Positions 52,022 through 61,089 of a DNA stretch of 64,000 nucleotides are shown in pieces. Origin of the DNA: Spectribacter hydrogenoxidans (lineage in GTDB: Bacteria; Pseudomonadota; Gammaproteobacteria; Nevskiales; Salinisphaeraceae); the NCBI RefSeq assembly GCF_031846275.1, contig NZ_JAVRIB010000008.1, positions 62,001 to 126,000 of the forward strand. The letters are read 5' to 3'. Numbering within the stretch: position 1 is the first letter of the stretch; the number at the start of each line of letters is the position of its first letter. Position numbers and translations under genes: made by a program. Below the pieces are notes generated by a model. The model searched no databases and was not told where the DNA came from. It saw nothing but the letters and a program-made list of their open reading frames with translations.

Positions 52022-52897
52022 ATGTCTGCCCTGCATCCGATCATCTCCATCACCGGTTCATCCGGCTCGGGCACCAGCTCGGTCAAGCAGACCTTCGAGA
52101 ACATCTTCCGGCGCGAGAAGGTCAATGCCGCGTTCATCGAAGGTGATGCCTTCCATCGCCACAACCGCGCCGACATGAAGCAGGCCACCGCCGATGCTGA
52201 GGCTGCTGGCAACGACCATTTCAGCCATTTCAGTCCCGAAGCCAACCTGCTGGAGGACCTGGAGACGGTGTTCCGGCAATTCGCCGAGAACGGCACCGGC
52301 TACACGCGGCATTACATCCACAATGCCGAGGAAGAAGAGATGTACGCCGCGCCGCGGGGCACCTTCACCGAATGGGAGGACTTCCCCGACAACGCCGACC
52401 TACTGTTCTACGAGGGGCTGCATGGCGCGGTGGTCACCGAGGGCGTCGACGTGGCCCGCCATGCAGACCTCAAGATCGGCGTGGTGCCGGTAATCAACCT
52501 CGAGTGGACACAGAAGCTGCACCGAGACCGCGAGGCCCGCGGCCATACCACCGAGACGATCACCGACACCATTCTGCGGCGCATGCCCGATTACGTACGC
52601 TACATCTGCCCGCAGTTCTCGGAAACCGATATCAACTTCCAGCGCGTGCCCACGGTGGATACGTCCAATCCTTTCATCGCCCGCTGGATTCCCACGCCCG
52701 ATGAATCGATGGTGGTGATCCGTTTCCGCAATCCGCGCGGCATCGACTTCAACTACCTGCAAAGCATGCTGCACGGCAGCTGGATGTCGCGGCCCAACTC
52801 CATCGTGATTCCGGGCGGCAAGATGGATCTGGCCATGCAGCTGATTCTCACGCCCATGATCATGCGTCTGGTGGAAACCCGCCGCCGCATGCTCTGA
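52022..52897 (+). CDS. prkB: phosphoribulokinase
   Basis: Makes ribulose 1,5-bisphosphate from ribulose 5-phosphate and ATP, a step unique to the Calvin cycle. 291 residues, the length of the proteobacterial octameric type. P-loop ITGSSGSGTSSV (about residues 9-20), sugar-phosphate region FIEGDAFHRHNR, and FYEGLHG. No RuBisCO gene lies in the window, so it must be elsewhere. Convergent with the antiporter operon; the 58-bp gap has a T-rich run but no good hairpin. Confidence 0.97.
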   Translation: MSALHPIISITGSSGSGTSSVKQTFENIFRREKVNAAFIEGDAFHRHNRADMKQATADAEAAGNDHFSHFSPEANLLEDLETVFRQFAENGTGYTRHYIHNAEEEEMYAAPRGTFTEWEDFPDNADLLFYEGLHGAVVTEGVDVARHADLKIGVVPVINLEWTQKLHRDREARGHTTETITDTILRRMPDYVRYICPQFSETDINFQRVPTVDTSNPFIARWIPTPDESMVVIRFRNPRGIDFNYLQSMLHGSWMSRPNSIVIPGGKMDLAMQLILTPMIMRLVETRRRML

Positions 52898-52955
52898 ATG
52901 AGCACGGTCCATCCGGCGCATGGATGCAGATTCCAGCAGCCCGGATTTTTATTTT

Positions 52956-54656
52956 CTACCCGAAATAGAACAACAGATAAGCGGCCAGTAGCACGGCAAC
53001 CCACAGCGTCATGACACCGGTGCCCCAGGGCTTCGCAAGCACGCCGTCCGGCTGATAGACGCGGCGGGTAAGCGCGAGCCCGCGGCGGCCGGCCCCTGAT
53101 GCCAGTTCGCTGAGGGCGTCGCCCCAGCGGTCGGCGATGCCACGGACTCGGGTCAGGAGCAGGGGAGCAAGCCGCCGATAGACCCAGTCCGAATCCAGAT
53201 TCAGCGCCGGGATTTCGGGTGGATACCAGCCGCGGCGGAACAGCGTTGTGAAGGCCAGCGCCGCGAACAGCAGTAGCTGCAGCTGGGTAATCACGTGGGC
53301 GGTGGTGTAGGGCGCGTAGTCCACCGCAAACGGCAGAATCGCGTACAGCGGCGCCGGGTACACGCCGATGGCGATGCATAGGAGTGCCGTGATCCCCATG
53401 GCCGCCAGCATGTTCCAAGGGGCTTCCGGCACCCGGTGGCCCACGTCGTGGTGGAAGAACGAGAAGAAGGGTACCTTGATGCCGGAGTGGTCAAGTACGC
53501 CGGCCGAGGCGAACAGCAGCACCAGCCAGGCAACCCAGTGGTGTTCCACCGCGGCCGCAGTGAGGATCATCGACTTGGTGACGAAGCCGGAAAACAGCGG
53601 AAAGGCGGAAATCGACATGGCGCCGATGATGCAGAACACGGCAGTCAGCGGCATCGACTTGTACAACCCGCCCAGCTCGCTGGCCTTGATCGTGCCCACA
53701 CGGTAGAGCACCGCCCCCATCGACATGAACAGCAGCGCCTTGTACAGGATATGTGCGAAGGCGTGGGCGGCCGCCCCGTTCAGCGCCATCTCGGTGCCGA
53801 TGCCGATGCCCACCACCATGAACCCCAGCTGGTTGTTGAGGCTGTATGCCAGCACCCGGCGCAGGTCGTTCTCGATCACCGCGAAGAAGATCGGGAAAGC
53901 GGTCATCGCCGCGCCAATGGTGATCAGTATCTCCTCGCCGGCGAAGCCGCGGGCCAGGGCGTAGACGGCCAGTTTGGTCGTGAACACCGACAGCACCACG
54001 GTGCCGGTGACGGTGGCCTCGGGATAGGCATCCTGCAGCCAGTTGTGCAGCAGTGGAAAGGCGCACTTGATGCCGAAGGCCAGGAAGATCAGCCAGCCGC
54101 CGGGCACCTCCAGCCCCAGCTGGTTGAATGCCAGCGACCCGGTGGCGCGATAGTGGATGATGGCGCCGGCCATCAGCAGCAGCCCCGAGACCACCTGGAT
54201 CACCAGGTAGCGCATGCCCACGCGGTATGCGCGGGCGGTGCCCCGGGCCCAGATCAGGAACACCGAGGCGATCGCGGTAAGTTCCCAGTAGATGAACAGC
54301 GTCACCAGATCGGCCGCGAGTACTGCGCCGATGGCGGCCCCGGCATAGATCAGTGCCGCGGCGTGCTGCACCCGGTCCCGGACATGCCACGCGTACAGAC
54401 CGGCCAGCCCACCGGCGATATGGAAGATGGTGGCCCATATCCGGCTCAGACCGTCGATGCGGATGGTAGCCAGCTCCAGCTGGAACAGCGTTACCGGCGC
54501 ATAGGTGCCCAGCGGCAGCTGCCAGAGCAGCGTCAGCCCGAGCGCTGGCAGGGCCACGGCCAGTGCGCCCAGCCATGCGCGCGGGCACACGGCGGCCAGC
54601 AGGCCGCCGGCCATGATCACCAGGGCGGGATTGGCCAGCCACTCAGGCATCGCCAT
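52956..54656 (-). CDS. Mrp-type antiporter large membrane subunit (NuoL/M/N-like), third copy
   Basis: 566 residues, about 14 or more membrane segments. Proton-path residues of the family are visible: Glu in LFIYWELTAIAS and Lys in FGIKCAFPLLHNWLQ, with FTTKLAVYALAR. The C-terminal ~130 residues extend beyond a plain MrpD with an amphipathic stretch (about 480-530) and a last membrane segment. Last gene of the ten-gene operon; overlaps the small gene upstream by 14 bp. Likely pumps or conducts H+ (or Na+) together with the other two subunits. Confidence 0.88.
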   Translation of the reverse strand: MAMPEWLANPALVIMAGGLLAAVCPRAWLGALAVALPALGLTLLWQLPLGTYAPVTLFQLELATIRIDGLSRIWATIFHIAGGLAGLYAWHVRDRVQHAAALIYAGAAIGAVLAADLVTLFIYWELTAIASVFLIWARGTARAYRVGMRYLVIQVVSGLLLMAGAIIHYRATGSLAFNQLGLEVPGGWLIFLAFGIKCAFPLLHNWLQDAYPEATVTGTVVLSVFTTKLAVYALARGFAGEEILITIGAAMTAFPIFFAVIENDLRRVLAYSLNNQLGFMVVGIGIGTEMALNGAAAHAFAHILYKALLFMSMGAVLYRVGTIKASELGGLYKSMPLTAVFCIIGAMSISAFPLFSGFVTKSMILTAAAVEHHWVAWLVLLFASAGVLDHSGIKVPFFSFFHHDVGHRVPEAPWNMLAAMGITALLCIAIGVYPAPLYAILPFAVDYAPYTTAHVITQLQLLLFAALAFTTLFRRGWYPPEIPALNLDSDWVYRRLAPLLLTRVRGIADRWGDALSELASGAGRRGLALTRRVYQPDGVLAKPWGTGVMTLWVAVLLAAYLLFYFG

Positions 54657-54906
54657 CCTCGCCGTAATAATCCTCGTCGCGGGCCAGCAGCCGTCGCAGG
54701 CCCTTGGCCGAGAAAACGATCACGCAGTAGGCGCCGAAGCCGGCCAGCGCATAGAACCCGAACCAGCCGTCGAAGCCGAAGTAGGGATGCTTGTGATAGA
54801 CGAACTCGGCGGCGATCAGCAGCGCGCACAGCCCCCACAGCGCATAGACGATGCCGTTGACGGTGCTGGCCCGTTCCAGCCAGCCGGTTGATGATTGCTT
54901 GCTCAT
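54643..54906 (-). CDS. small membrane protein of the Mrp-like operon
   Basis: 87 residues, two predicted membrane segments (about residues 17-36 and 44-62), ending in an acidic tail (DEDYYGEDGDA). No family recognised. ATG at 54906 overlaps the upstream TGA. Sits between two antiporter-type subunits, so it is probably a structural accessory of the complex. Confidence 0.75.
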   Translation of the reverse strand: MSKQSSTGWLERASTVNGIVYALWGLCALLIAAEFVYHKHPYFGFDGWFGFYALAGFGAYCVIVFSAKGLRRLLARDEDYYGEDGDA

Positions 54907-56354
54907 GATCCGGTCACTGGTGCCAGCAGTTGCAGGATATGCCCGCCCACGAAGAATAGCGCCACGCTGCCCGCGGCGGTGATGCAAAGCGGTACCACGC
55001 AGGCAAGCGGCGCTTCCCGGCGGCCGGTCGGCAGGTCATGGCCGGGGCGGAAGAACGCCCGGGCCGGGATATCCAGCAGATACACGATATTCAGCAGCGA
55101 GCTGATCGCCAGCACCGCAATCATCAGCAACTGGCCGGCGTCGGCTGCGCCGGCCATCAGCGCCCATTTGCTCCAGGCCCCGCCCAGGGGCGGCAGGCCG
55201 ATGATGGACAGCGATGCCACCAGAAAGGCGCCGAAGGTGAAGGGCATTACCCGGCCCAGACCGTCCAGTTCGCTGACCCGGGTGCGATGCACCGCGGTGT
55301 AGATGGCGCCGGCGCAGAAGAACAGCGTGATCTTGCCGAAGGCGTGCATCACGATGTGGGTGGCGCCGCCGGCAATCGCCATGCCGTTGGCCAGGGTGGC
55401 GCCGAGCACGATGTAGGCCAGCTGGCCGATGGTGGAGTAGGCCAGCCGTGCCTTGAGATTGTCGCGGGTCAGGGCGACCACCGAGGCGGCCAGAATGGTA
55501 AAGGCGGCGATCCACATCATCGGGACGGTGATATCGCCCGCCGCAGCAAAGTCGATGCCGAACACGTAGACGGTGACCTTGAGCACCGCGAATACTCCGG
55601 CCTTGACCACCGCCACCGCATGCAGCAGCGCGGATACCGGCGTCGGGGCCACCATTGCGGCCGGCAGCCAGCGGTGGAACGGCATCAGCGCCGCCTTGCC
55701 GGTGCCGAACAGGTACAGCGCGAACAGGCCCGTGGCGGCCATCGGTGTGATATGGCCCTGAAGAATTCCGCCGGGGGTGAAATCCAGCGTGCCCGCCACC
55801 ACCCAGGTAATGATGATGGCCGGCAGCAGCAGGCCGATGGACGTGGTCAGCAGGACGCCGAGATAAGTGCGTCCCCCGGCCCGGGCGTCATCATTGCCCT
55901 TGTGCGCCACCAGCGGATAGGTGGACAGGGTGAGCATTTCGTAGAACAGGAACAGCGTCAGCAGATTGCCGGCCAGGGCAATGCCCATGGCCGCTGCCAA
56001 TGCCAGGGCGAAGCAGGCGAAGAACCGGGTCTGGTTGTGCTCGTCATTACCCCGCATGTAGCCGATGGCGTAGATCGCGGTGACGATCCACAGCCCGGAA
56101 GCGACCAGCGCGAACAGCAGTCCCAGCGGTTCCAGCACCAGGCTCAGCGACAGACCCGGCAGGATCTGGATCAGCGTGACCGCTGGACGCGCCCCCTCGA
56201 GGACCGGCCCCAGCCAGCTGCTTACGGCCGCAAACAGCAGCAGGGCGGTGGCCACGCTCAGGCCGTCGCGCAGGTTGGGCCAGCGGCCCAGGGCGATCAC
56301 TCCGAGCGCGCCGGCGGCGGGCAACGCCATTAGCCATGGCAGAGCGATGGTCAT
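54903..56354 (-). CDS. Mrp-type antiporter large membrane subunit (MrpD/NuoM-like), second copy
   Basis: 483 residues, about 13-14 membrane segments. Family motifs: Glu in LFLFYEMLTLST, Lys in GTGKAALMPFHRWLP, and HAVAVVKAGVFA (second Lys, with the His/Ala-rich broken helix). 4-bp overlaps with both neighbours. Proton/cation conduction in the antiporter complex. Confidence 0.92.
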   Translation of the reverse strand: MTIALPWLMALPAAGALGVIALGRWPNLRDGLSVATALLLFAAVSSWLGPVLEGARPAVTLIQILPGLSLSLVLEPLGLLFALVASGLWIVTAIYAIGYMRGNDEHNQTRFFACFALALAAAMGIALAGNLLTLFLFYEMLTLSTYPLVAHKGNDDARAGGRTYLGVLLTTSIGLLLPAIIITWVVAGTLDFTPGGILQGHITPMAATGLFALYLFGTGKAALMPFHRWLPAAMVAPTPVSALLHAVAVVKAGVFAVLKVTVYVFGIDFAAAGDITVPMMWIAAFTILAASVVALTRDNLKARLAYSTIGQLAYIVLGATLANGMAIAGGATHIVMHAFGKITLFFCAGAIYTAVHRTRVSELDGLGRVMPFTFGAFLVASLSIIGLPPLGGAWSKWALMAGAADAGQLLMIAVLAISSLLNIVYLLDIPARAFFRPGHDLPTGRREAPLACVVPLCITAAGSVALFFVGGHILQLLAPVTGS

Positions 56355-57841
56355 GTGCCGCCTCCGGTCAGTCCGGTGGCCGCCGAACGGGCCACATCAA
56401 CGATCGGGGTGCTGTACAACCCCAGGCCGATGTTGACCAGTACCAGGGTCCAGGTGGCGGCCAGCATGGCCGCGGGTGCCTCTCTTGGCGCCGGCACGTT
56501 GTCCGGCGCCGGGCGCAAGTAAAGCAGCTCAGCCACCCGGCCGATGTAGATCACCGCCATCAGCGAACTGATCAGTACCGCGGCGGCCAGCCAGCCCTGC
56601 TGGGCGTCGAACAGCGCGGCCAGCAGATACCACTTGCTGATGAAACCGGCGGTGGCCGGTACCCCGATCAGCCCGAGGCCCGCGGCAACAAACGCGGCCG
56701 AGGTCCACGGCATGGCGCGGGCGGCACCGGCCAGCGATGCCAGGTCGCTGCGGCGCAGCCGCCAGAACAGGGCGCCCGCTGCGCAGAACAGCGCCCCCTT
56801 GATTACGCTGTGGTTGAGCATGTGCAGGACCGCGGCGGTCAGCCCCTCGGGCGTGGCCAGCGCGATTCCCAGTACGATGTAGCCGATCTGGGCCACGCTC
56901 GACCAGGCCAGCAGCCGCTTGACGTCGCTGGCGAAGATGGCGGCCAGTGATCCGTACAGCATCGCCGCCACCGCCAGCAGCGCGAGAATCTCGCCCAGCG
57001 GGAGCTGTCCGAAGGCGTAGGTAGCGCCGAATACGGTATAGATGAAGCGGATCAGCACGTAGGCCGCCACCTTGGTCGCGGTGGCCGCCAGGAACGCGCT
57101 GACCGCCGACGGCGCGTAGGCGTAGCCGTCCGGCAGCCAGGCATGCAGCGGAAACAGCGCCAGCTTGATACTGGCCCCTACCACGATGAAGGCCAGCCCC
57201 GCCTCCACCGTGCGGGTGTCGGCCACGGCCGGCAGCCGCTCGGCCAGATCAGCCATGTTGAGCGTGCCGGTCATGATGTAGAGCAGACCGATGCCGATCA
57301 GCAGGAAGGTTCCCCCGATGGTGCCCATCACCAGATACTGGAAGGCGGCCAGAAGGGCGCGGCGTTTGGTGCCCAGCGCGATCAGCGCATAGGACGACAG
57401 CGACGAGATTTCCAGGAACACGAACAGGTTGAACGCATCCCCGGTGATGGTGATGCCGAGAAGACCACACAGGGTCAGCAGCATCAGCGCATAGAACAGA
57501 TAGGCCCGCTCCGCCGGCAGTTCCGCAGTCACGCTGGCCCGGGTGTATGGCCCGAGCACGGCGGCAATGCCCGATACCAGCACCAGAACGAAGGCGTTGA
57601 GCGTGTCGATACGCAGCTCGATCCCCACCGGCGGCGCCCAGCCGCCCATGGCGTAGGAGATCGGGATTCCCACATGCACCTGGACCAGCAGCAGCAGGCT
57701 GATGCCGAATACCGCCAGACTCACGGCGCAGTAGGTCAGCCAGGCCAGGGTGGCGTGCCGCAGCAGCACGCACAGCGGGGCCGCCAGCAGCGGCAGAATC
57801 ACCGGCAGCGCCGGCAGCTGGGCAAAGAAGTGCGCGATCAT
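56351..57841 (-). CDS. Mrp-type antiporter subunit D (MrpD-like), first copy
   Basis: 496 residues, about 14 membrane segments, closest to canonical MrpD. Glu in LFVFLEISSLSSYALI, Lys in IKLALFPLHAWLPDGY, and ATATKVAAYVLIR. Directly follows MrpC, as in standard Mrp operons; overlaps it by 4 bp. Confidence 0.93.
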   Translation of the reverse strand: MIAHFFAQLPALPVILPLLAAPLCVLLRHATLAWLTYCAVSLAVFGISLLLLVQVHVGIPISYAMGGWAPPVGIELRIDTLNAFVLVLVSGIAAVLGPYTRASVTAELPAERAYLFYALMLLTLCGLLGITITGDAFNLFVFLEISSLSSYALIALGTKRRALLAAFQYLVMGTIGGTFLLIGIGLLYIMTGTLNMADLAERLPAVADTRTVEAGLAFIVVGASIKLALFPLHAWLPDGYAYAPSAVSAFLAATATKVAAYVLIRFIYTVFGATYAFGQLPLGEILALLAVAAMLYGSLAAIFASDVKRLLAWSSVAQIGYIVLGIALATPEGLTAAVLHMLNHSVIKGALFCAAGALFWRLRRSDLASLAGAARAMPWTSAAFVAAGLGLIGVPATAGFISKWYLLAALFDAQQGWLAAAVLISSLMAVIYIGRVAELLYLRPAPDNVPAPREAPAAMLAATWTLVLVNIGLGLYSTPIVDVARSAATGLTGGGT

Positions 57842-58227
57842 GCGTGGTCGCGGTGTTCGTCCGCCGGCCCGTCACCGGTATCGCAGGCGGCAATAATCTC
57901 GCTCTCGTCGAGACTGTCGTAGGCTTCGTGAATGCGCACCACCAGCGCCAGTCCCAGCGCGGTGGTGGCTACTCCCACCACGATGGCGGTGAGGATGAGC
58001 ACATGCGGCAGCGGATGCGCATAGGGCGCGTCGACATTCCCCAAAATAGGCGCGGTGGCGCCGTCAATGGCGCCGGCGCTGATGTACATGATGAATACCG
58101 AGGTCTGGAACAGGTTCAGACCGATGAGCTTCTTCATCAGGTTGTCGTGACCGATGACGATATAGAACCCGATCATCATCAGCAGGACCACGATCCAGTA
58201 ATTGTAGAGCCCGAGAAAAGTACTCAT
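57838..58227 (-). CDS. mnhC: Mrp-type antiporter subunit C (NuoK-like)
   Basis: 129 residues, three membrane segments, with the NuoK/MrpC motif IGLNLFQTSVFIMYIS and HPLPHVLILTAIVVGVA. The C-terminus is longer and more acidic than usual. 4-bp overlaps both sides. Confidence 0.94.
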   Translation of the reverse strand: MSTFLGLYNYWIVVLLMMIGFYIVIGHDNLMKKLIGLNLFQTSVFIMYISAGAIDGATAPILGNVDAPYAHPLPHVLILTAIVVGVATTALGLALVVRIHEAYDSLDESEIIAACDTGDGPADEHRDHA

Positions 58228-58661
58228 TCGACCGTGCCCTCCCGGCGCCGGCCACGTCCGGCGAACACGAAGAAGATGCCGATCATGCCGCCGGTTACGG
58301 TGACACCCACGCCCAGCTCCACCAGGATGATGCCGAGATGCTGGCCGTGCGCCGGTTTGTGGGCGAGCACGTTATAGTCGAGAAAGTCCCCGCCCAGCAG
58401 CATGCAGGCCACGCCGGTGCCGGCGTAGATCAGCACCCCGCCCGAGATCAGCGCGCGTACCGCCCAGGGCGGGATCACGCGGCGGGCCTCGTCGAGCCCG
58501 AAAATCAGCGTGTAGAGAATGATGCCGGCCGCGAAGATCACGCCGGCCTGAAAACCGCCGCCGGGGCCGTATTCCCCGTGGAACTGCACGTAAAGTGCGA
58601 ACAGCAGGATGAAGGGAATGGTCAGCTTGGCGACCACCCGCAGGATGGTGTGCTCGGTCAT
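58224..58661 (-). CDS. mnhB: Mrp-type antiporter subunit B
   Basis: 145 residues, about four membrane segments. MrpB signature FHGEYGPGGGFQAGVIFA is complete, as is HLGIILVELGVGVTVTGGM. In standard Mrp systems it binds MrpA; here the upstream gene supplies the MrpA C-terminal equivalent. Confidence 0.94.
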   Translation of the reverse strand: MTEHTILRVVAKLTIPFILLFALYVQFHGEYGPGGGFQAGVIFAAGIILYTLIFGLDEARRVIPPWAVRALISGGVLIYAGTGVACMLLGGDFLDYNVLAHKPAHGQHLGIILVELGVGVTVTGGMIGIFFVFAGRGRRREGTVE

Positions 58662-59209
58662 CGCCGGCGCCTCCGGGCGGTGCCCAGCAACACGAACACG
58701 CCGATTCCGGCGGTGAAGATCACCGTGACCTCGCCGAGGGTGTCATAGCCGCGATAGCTGGCGAGCACCGACGTCACGGCGTTCGGGATGTGGATTTCCT
58801 TTTCGCTGGCTTCCAGGTAATGCGCGCGCAGCGGGTGCTGCTGGACCGGCGTGTCGGGCTGGCCAAAATGCGGCATATCCAGGGTGGCGTAGACCAGCGC
58901 CGCGCCGGTAACGCCGGTCACCAGCAGCGCCTGGGCCGTGCGCATCTTGGTGACGGTTTTCTCGCGACCACGGGTCAGGGCAAGGGCCCCCAGCATCAGC
59001 ACGGTGGTAATGCCGGCACCCACGGACGCCTCGGTAAATGCCACGTCCACGGCATCCAGCGCCATGAAGACACTGGCCGACAGCAGGCTGAACAGCCCGG
59101 TGAGCATGGCCGCGGCGAACAGGTTTCGCAGGCGGGCGATCGCCAGGCCGGTGACCGCCAGCAGGGTGAGCAGGGCCAGGGTGAGGGCTTCGATCATCAG
59201 GTTATCCAC
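58658..59209 (-). CDS. MrpA C-terminal-like subunit (DUF4040/MbhD-MbhE type)
   Basis: 183 residues. N-terminal DUF4040 part (LTLLAVTGLAIARLRNLFAA; VDVAFTEASVGAGITTVLML) and a C-terminal MbhE-like part (LASYRGYDTLGEVTVIFTAG). These correspond to the last domains of full-length MrpA, without its NuoL-like antiporter part. The GTG at 59209 has AGGGGGG upstream; ATG at 59197 is the alternative. Overlaps mrpG by 8 bp and mrpB by 4 bp. Confidence 0.88.
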   Translation of the reverse strand: MDNLMIEALTLALLTLLAVTGLAIARLRNLFAAAMLTGLFSLLSASVFMALDAVDVAFTEASVGAGITTVLMLGALALTRGREKTVTKMRTAQALLVTGVTGAALVYATLDMPHFGQPDTPVQQHPLRAHYLEASEKEIHIPNAVTSVLASYRGYDTLGEVTVIFTAGIGVFVLLGTARRRRR

Positions 59210-59519
59210 GTCGCCCCCCTCCCAGAATCGGCTTGATGCCGTCCTGGATCGCCGCATTGGCCAGGGCGTTGGCGGCAGTGGGGCTGGTCAGCAGCAGGAA
59301 CAGCCCCACCAGCAGCAGTTTTACCGCGATCAGCCAGTGCGGCGCCTGCAGCAGCAGCCCGCCGATGATCAGGATCATGCCGCCGGTGTCGGTGACCGAG
59401 GCAGCGTGCATTCGGGTATAGACATCCGGCAGTCGCAGCATGCCGACGCCGCCGATCACGGCTACCACCGCGCCGCTCAGCAGGAGCAGCCAGCTGGCGA
59501 TATCCAGGAGCAGCGCCAT
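59202..59519 (-). CDS. mnhG: Mrp-type antiporter subunit G
   Basis: 105 residues, three membrane segments, with the MrpG motif GMLRLPDVYTRMHAASVTDT. ATG at 59519 shares a base with the upstream TAA (TAATG). A longer frame extends upstream but is read from within mnhF. Confidence 0.93.
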   Translation of the reverse strand: MALLLDIASWLLLLSGAVVAVIGGVGMLRLPDVYTRMHAASVTDTGGMILIIGGLLLQAPHWLIAVKLLLVGLFLLLTSPTAANALANAAIQDGIKPILGGGRRG

Positions 59520-59806
59520 TACACGTCGCCATCCGGGTGATCGGACTCGCCCCAGCCCAGATCGCCGTACTGCATGAACTTGAGCACCGCCACGGTACCG
59601 ATGAAGTTGATCAGCGCGTACACCAGCGCGACGTCGAGAAACTCGGGGCGACCGTCCAGGAAACCAAGCACCGCGATCAGCAGCACGGTTTTGGTGCCGA
59701 ACACGTTCACCGCCAGGATGCGGTCGTATACCGTGGGACCCAGCAACGCCCGGATCAGCAGCAACAGCATGGTGACCGCGACCCCGGCCATGGCGGCAGC
59801 GAACAT
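59519..59806 (-). CDS. mnhF: Mrp-type antiporter subunit F
   Basis: 95 residues, three membrane segments, motif GPTVYDRILAVNVFGTKTVL and EFLDVALVYALINFIGTVA. ATG at 59806 shares a base with the upstream TGA. Confidence 0.93.
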   Translation of the reverse strand: MFAAAMAGVAVTMLLLLIRALLGPTVYDRILAVNVFGTKTVLLIAVLGFLDGRPEFLDVALVYALINFIGTVAVLKFMQYGDLGWGESDHPDGDV

Positions 59807-60300
59807 CAGCGGTGGTACCCCGGCTCTCGGGCCTCCAGGGCACGCACCCGCTGATCCATCTCGCCGCCGTTGAGTTCGGCTGCGCCCTCGGCGGAGATGG
59901 CGTGCACGGTAATCGTGTCGCGCCGGGCGTCCACTGACACGGTGCCCGGCGTGAGGGTGATGGAATTGGCCAGGATCGCCTGCGCCAGTTCCGTTCGGCC
60001 GGACACCTGCACGGTCGCCATGGTGGGTGAGAGGGCGTCGCGGCCGCCGATTACCCGCCGGATGACATCGATATTCGAGCGCGCGATCTGCGCCATCAGC
60101 CATAGCCAGTATCCGGGCAGATGGCGCATCAGATAGAGCGGCTGGGTTTCTGCGTCCACTGTGCCCATCCGACGAGCCAGCCAGAGCACCAGCAGACAGC
60201 TGGCCGCGCCGAAGCCCAGCAGCAGAGCGGAATAATGGCCGGACAACAGCAGCCAGAGGACCACCAGAACCGCGCCGAGACTGACACTGTATCGCTGCAT
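59806..60300 (-). CDS. mnhE: Mrp-type antiporter subunit E
   Basis: 164 residues. Two or three membrane segments in the N-terminal half, then a cytosolic domain with the MrpE motif ANSITLTPGTVSVD. First gene of the operon; ATG at 60300 (MQRYSVSLG) is preferred over an in-frame upstream start at 60333. The 81-bp gap to the TVP38 gene upstream (same strand) may hold the operon promoter. Confidence 0.92.
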   Translation of the reverse strand: MQRYSVSLGAVLVVLWLLLSGHYSALLLGFGAASCLLVLWLARRMGTVDAETQPLYLMRHLPGYWLWLMAQIARSNIDVIRRVIGGRDALSPTMATVQVSGRTELAQAILANSITLTPGTVSVDARRDTITVHAISAEGAAELNGGEMDQRVRALEAREPGYHR

Positions 60301-60381
60301 GATGCCGGCGTGACGCCGCTCCCCCGGATGCATCGCAAGCCCGCGACTGTAGCCAGCAGGCCGGAGCGCGTCAACGCGGTG

Positions 60382-61089
60382 TCAGCGTCGCGTCAGATGC
60401 CGGCGATGTGCTTGGGCAAACCACACGATGAGGGCACTGGCCGCCATCAGTGCGGCCGACACCAGTAGCTGGGTTTCGTTGAACAGGTTGGCCGGCCGGA
60501 AGTCATCGAAATTGGCGGTGAAGGCCTCGAATTCCACCGAGGCGCCGAAGCTCACGAACGTCAGCATCGGTGGCAGCAGCCCGATCAGCGTACCCAACGC
60601 GAAGCCCGGCCAGGGTACACGCAGCAGCCCGCAGCCGAAGTTGACCAGATCGAAGGGCAGGTAGCTGGCCCGCAGCGTCAGTACGGTCGGAAAGGCATGC
60701 ATCCGTAGCGCTCGCCGTAGGGGGGCGAGTCGCTGTTGTGCTTCGTCCGAATCGGGGTTGCTGGTGCCGAAGAACCGCGCGATGCCGTAAGCGGTATGGG
60801 CCGAGAGGTTCTCGCCGAACAGCGTTGCCACCAGCCCGATCCAGAAGCCGAACAGACTGCCCGCGGCGATGGTCAGGAACATGGCGGGAAAGAAGGTGAA
60901 TGCCCGCAGGGTGTAGATCACGATGAACACCAGTGGTGCCAGCGGGTGCGTGGACACCACCTGGTGGACGGCTACCAGGATCTGGGGGGTGGACAAACCC
61001 CGGGACCAGCCCCAAGCCAGGCCGGCAGTCAGTGCCAGCAGCCAGACCAGTCCGACGATCCATTTCGTCCGGGTGGGGATGCCGATCAT
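60382..61089 (-). CDS. TVP38/TMEM64 family membrane protein
   Basis: 235 residues, about five to six membrane segments. VTT/SNARE-associated domain motifs: RAFTFFPAMFLTIAAGSLFG, ENLSAHTAYGIARFFG and LRASYLPFDLVNFGCGL. Relatives (DedA superfamily) affect membrane lipid scrambling, metal or proton balance. The ATG overlaps the upstream methyltransferase-regulator gene by 4 bp, indicating coupling. Confidence 0.9.
   Translation of the reverse strand: MIGIPTRTKWIVGLVWLLALTAGLAWGWSRGLSTPQILVAVHQVVSTHPLAPLVFIVIYTLRAFTFFPAMFLTIAAGSLFGFWIGLVATLFGENLSAHTAYGIARFFGTSNPDSDEAQQRLAPLRRALRMHAFPTVLTLRASYLPFDLVNFGCGLLRVPWPGFALGTLIGLLPPMLTFVSFGASVEFEAFTANFDDFRPANLFNETQLLVSAALMAASALIVWFAQAHRRHLTRR

Noticed and set aside
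52898..52955. terminator between prkB and the antiporter operon
   Set aside because: T-rich run present but only a weak 5-bp stem (CATCC/GGATG) at some distance; not convincing.
53436..54860. 474-residue open frame on the plus strand within the antiporter operon
   Set aside because: His/Gln/Gly-rich nonsense composition; the opposite strand encodes conserved membrane proteins.
52956..60300. DAB-type bicarbonate pump (DabA/DabB)
   Set aside because: No DabA (DUF2309) gene is present; the remaining genes are clearly Mrp-type.
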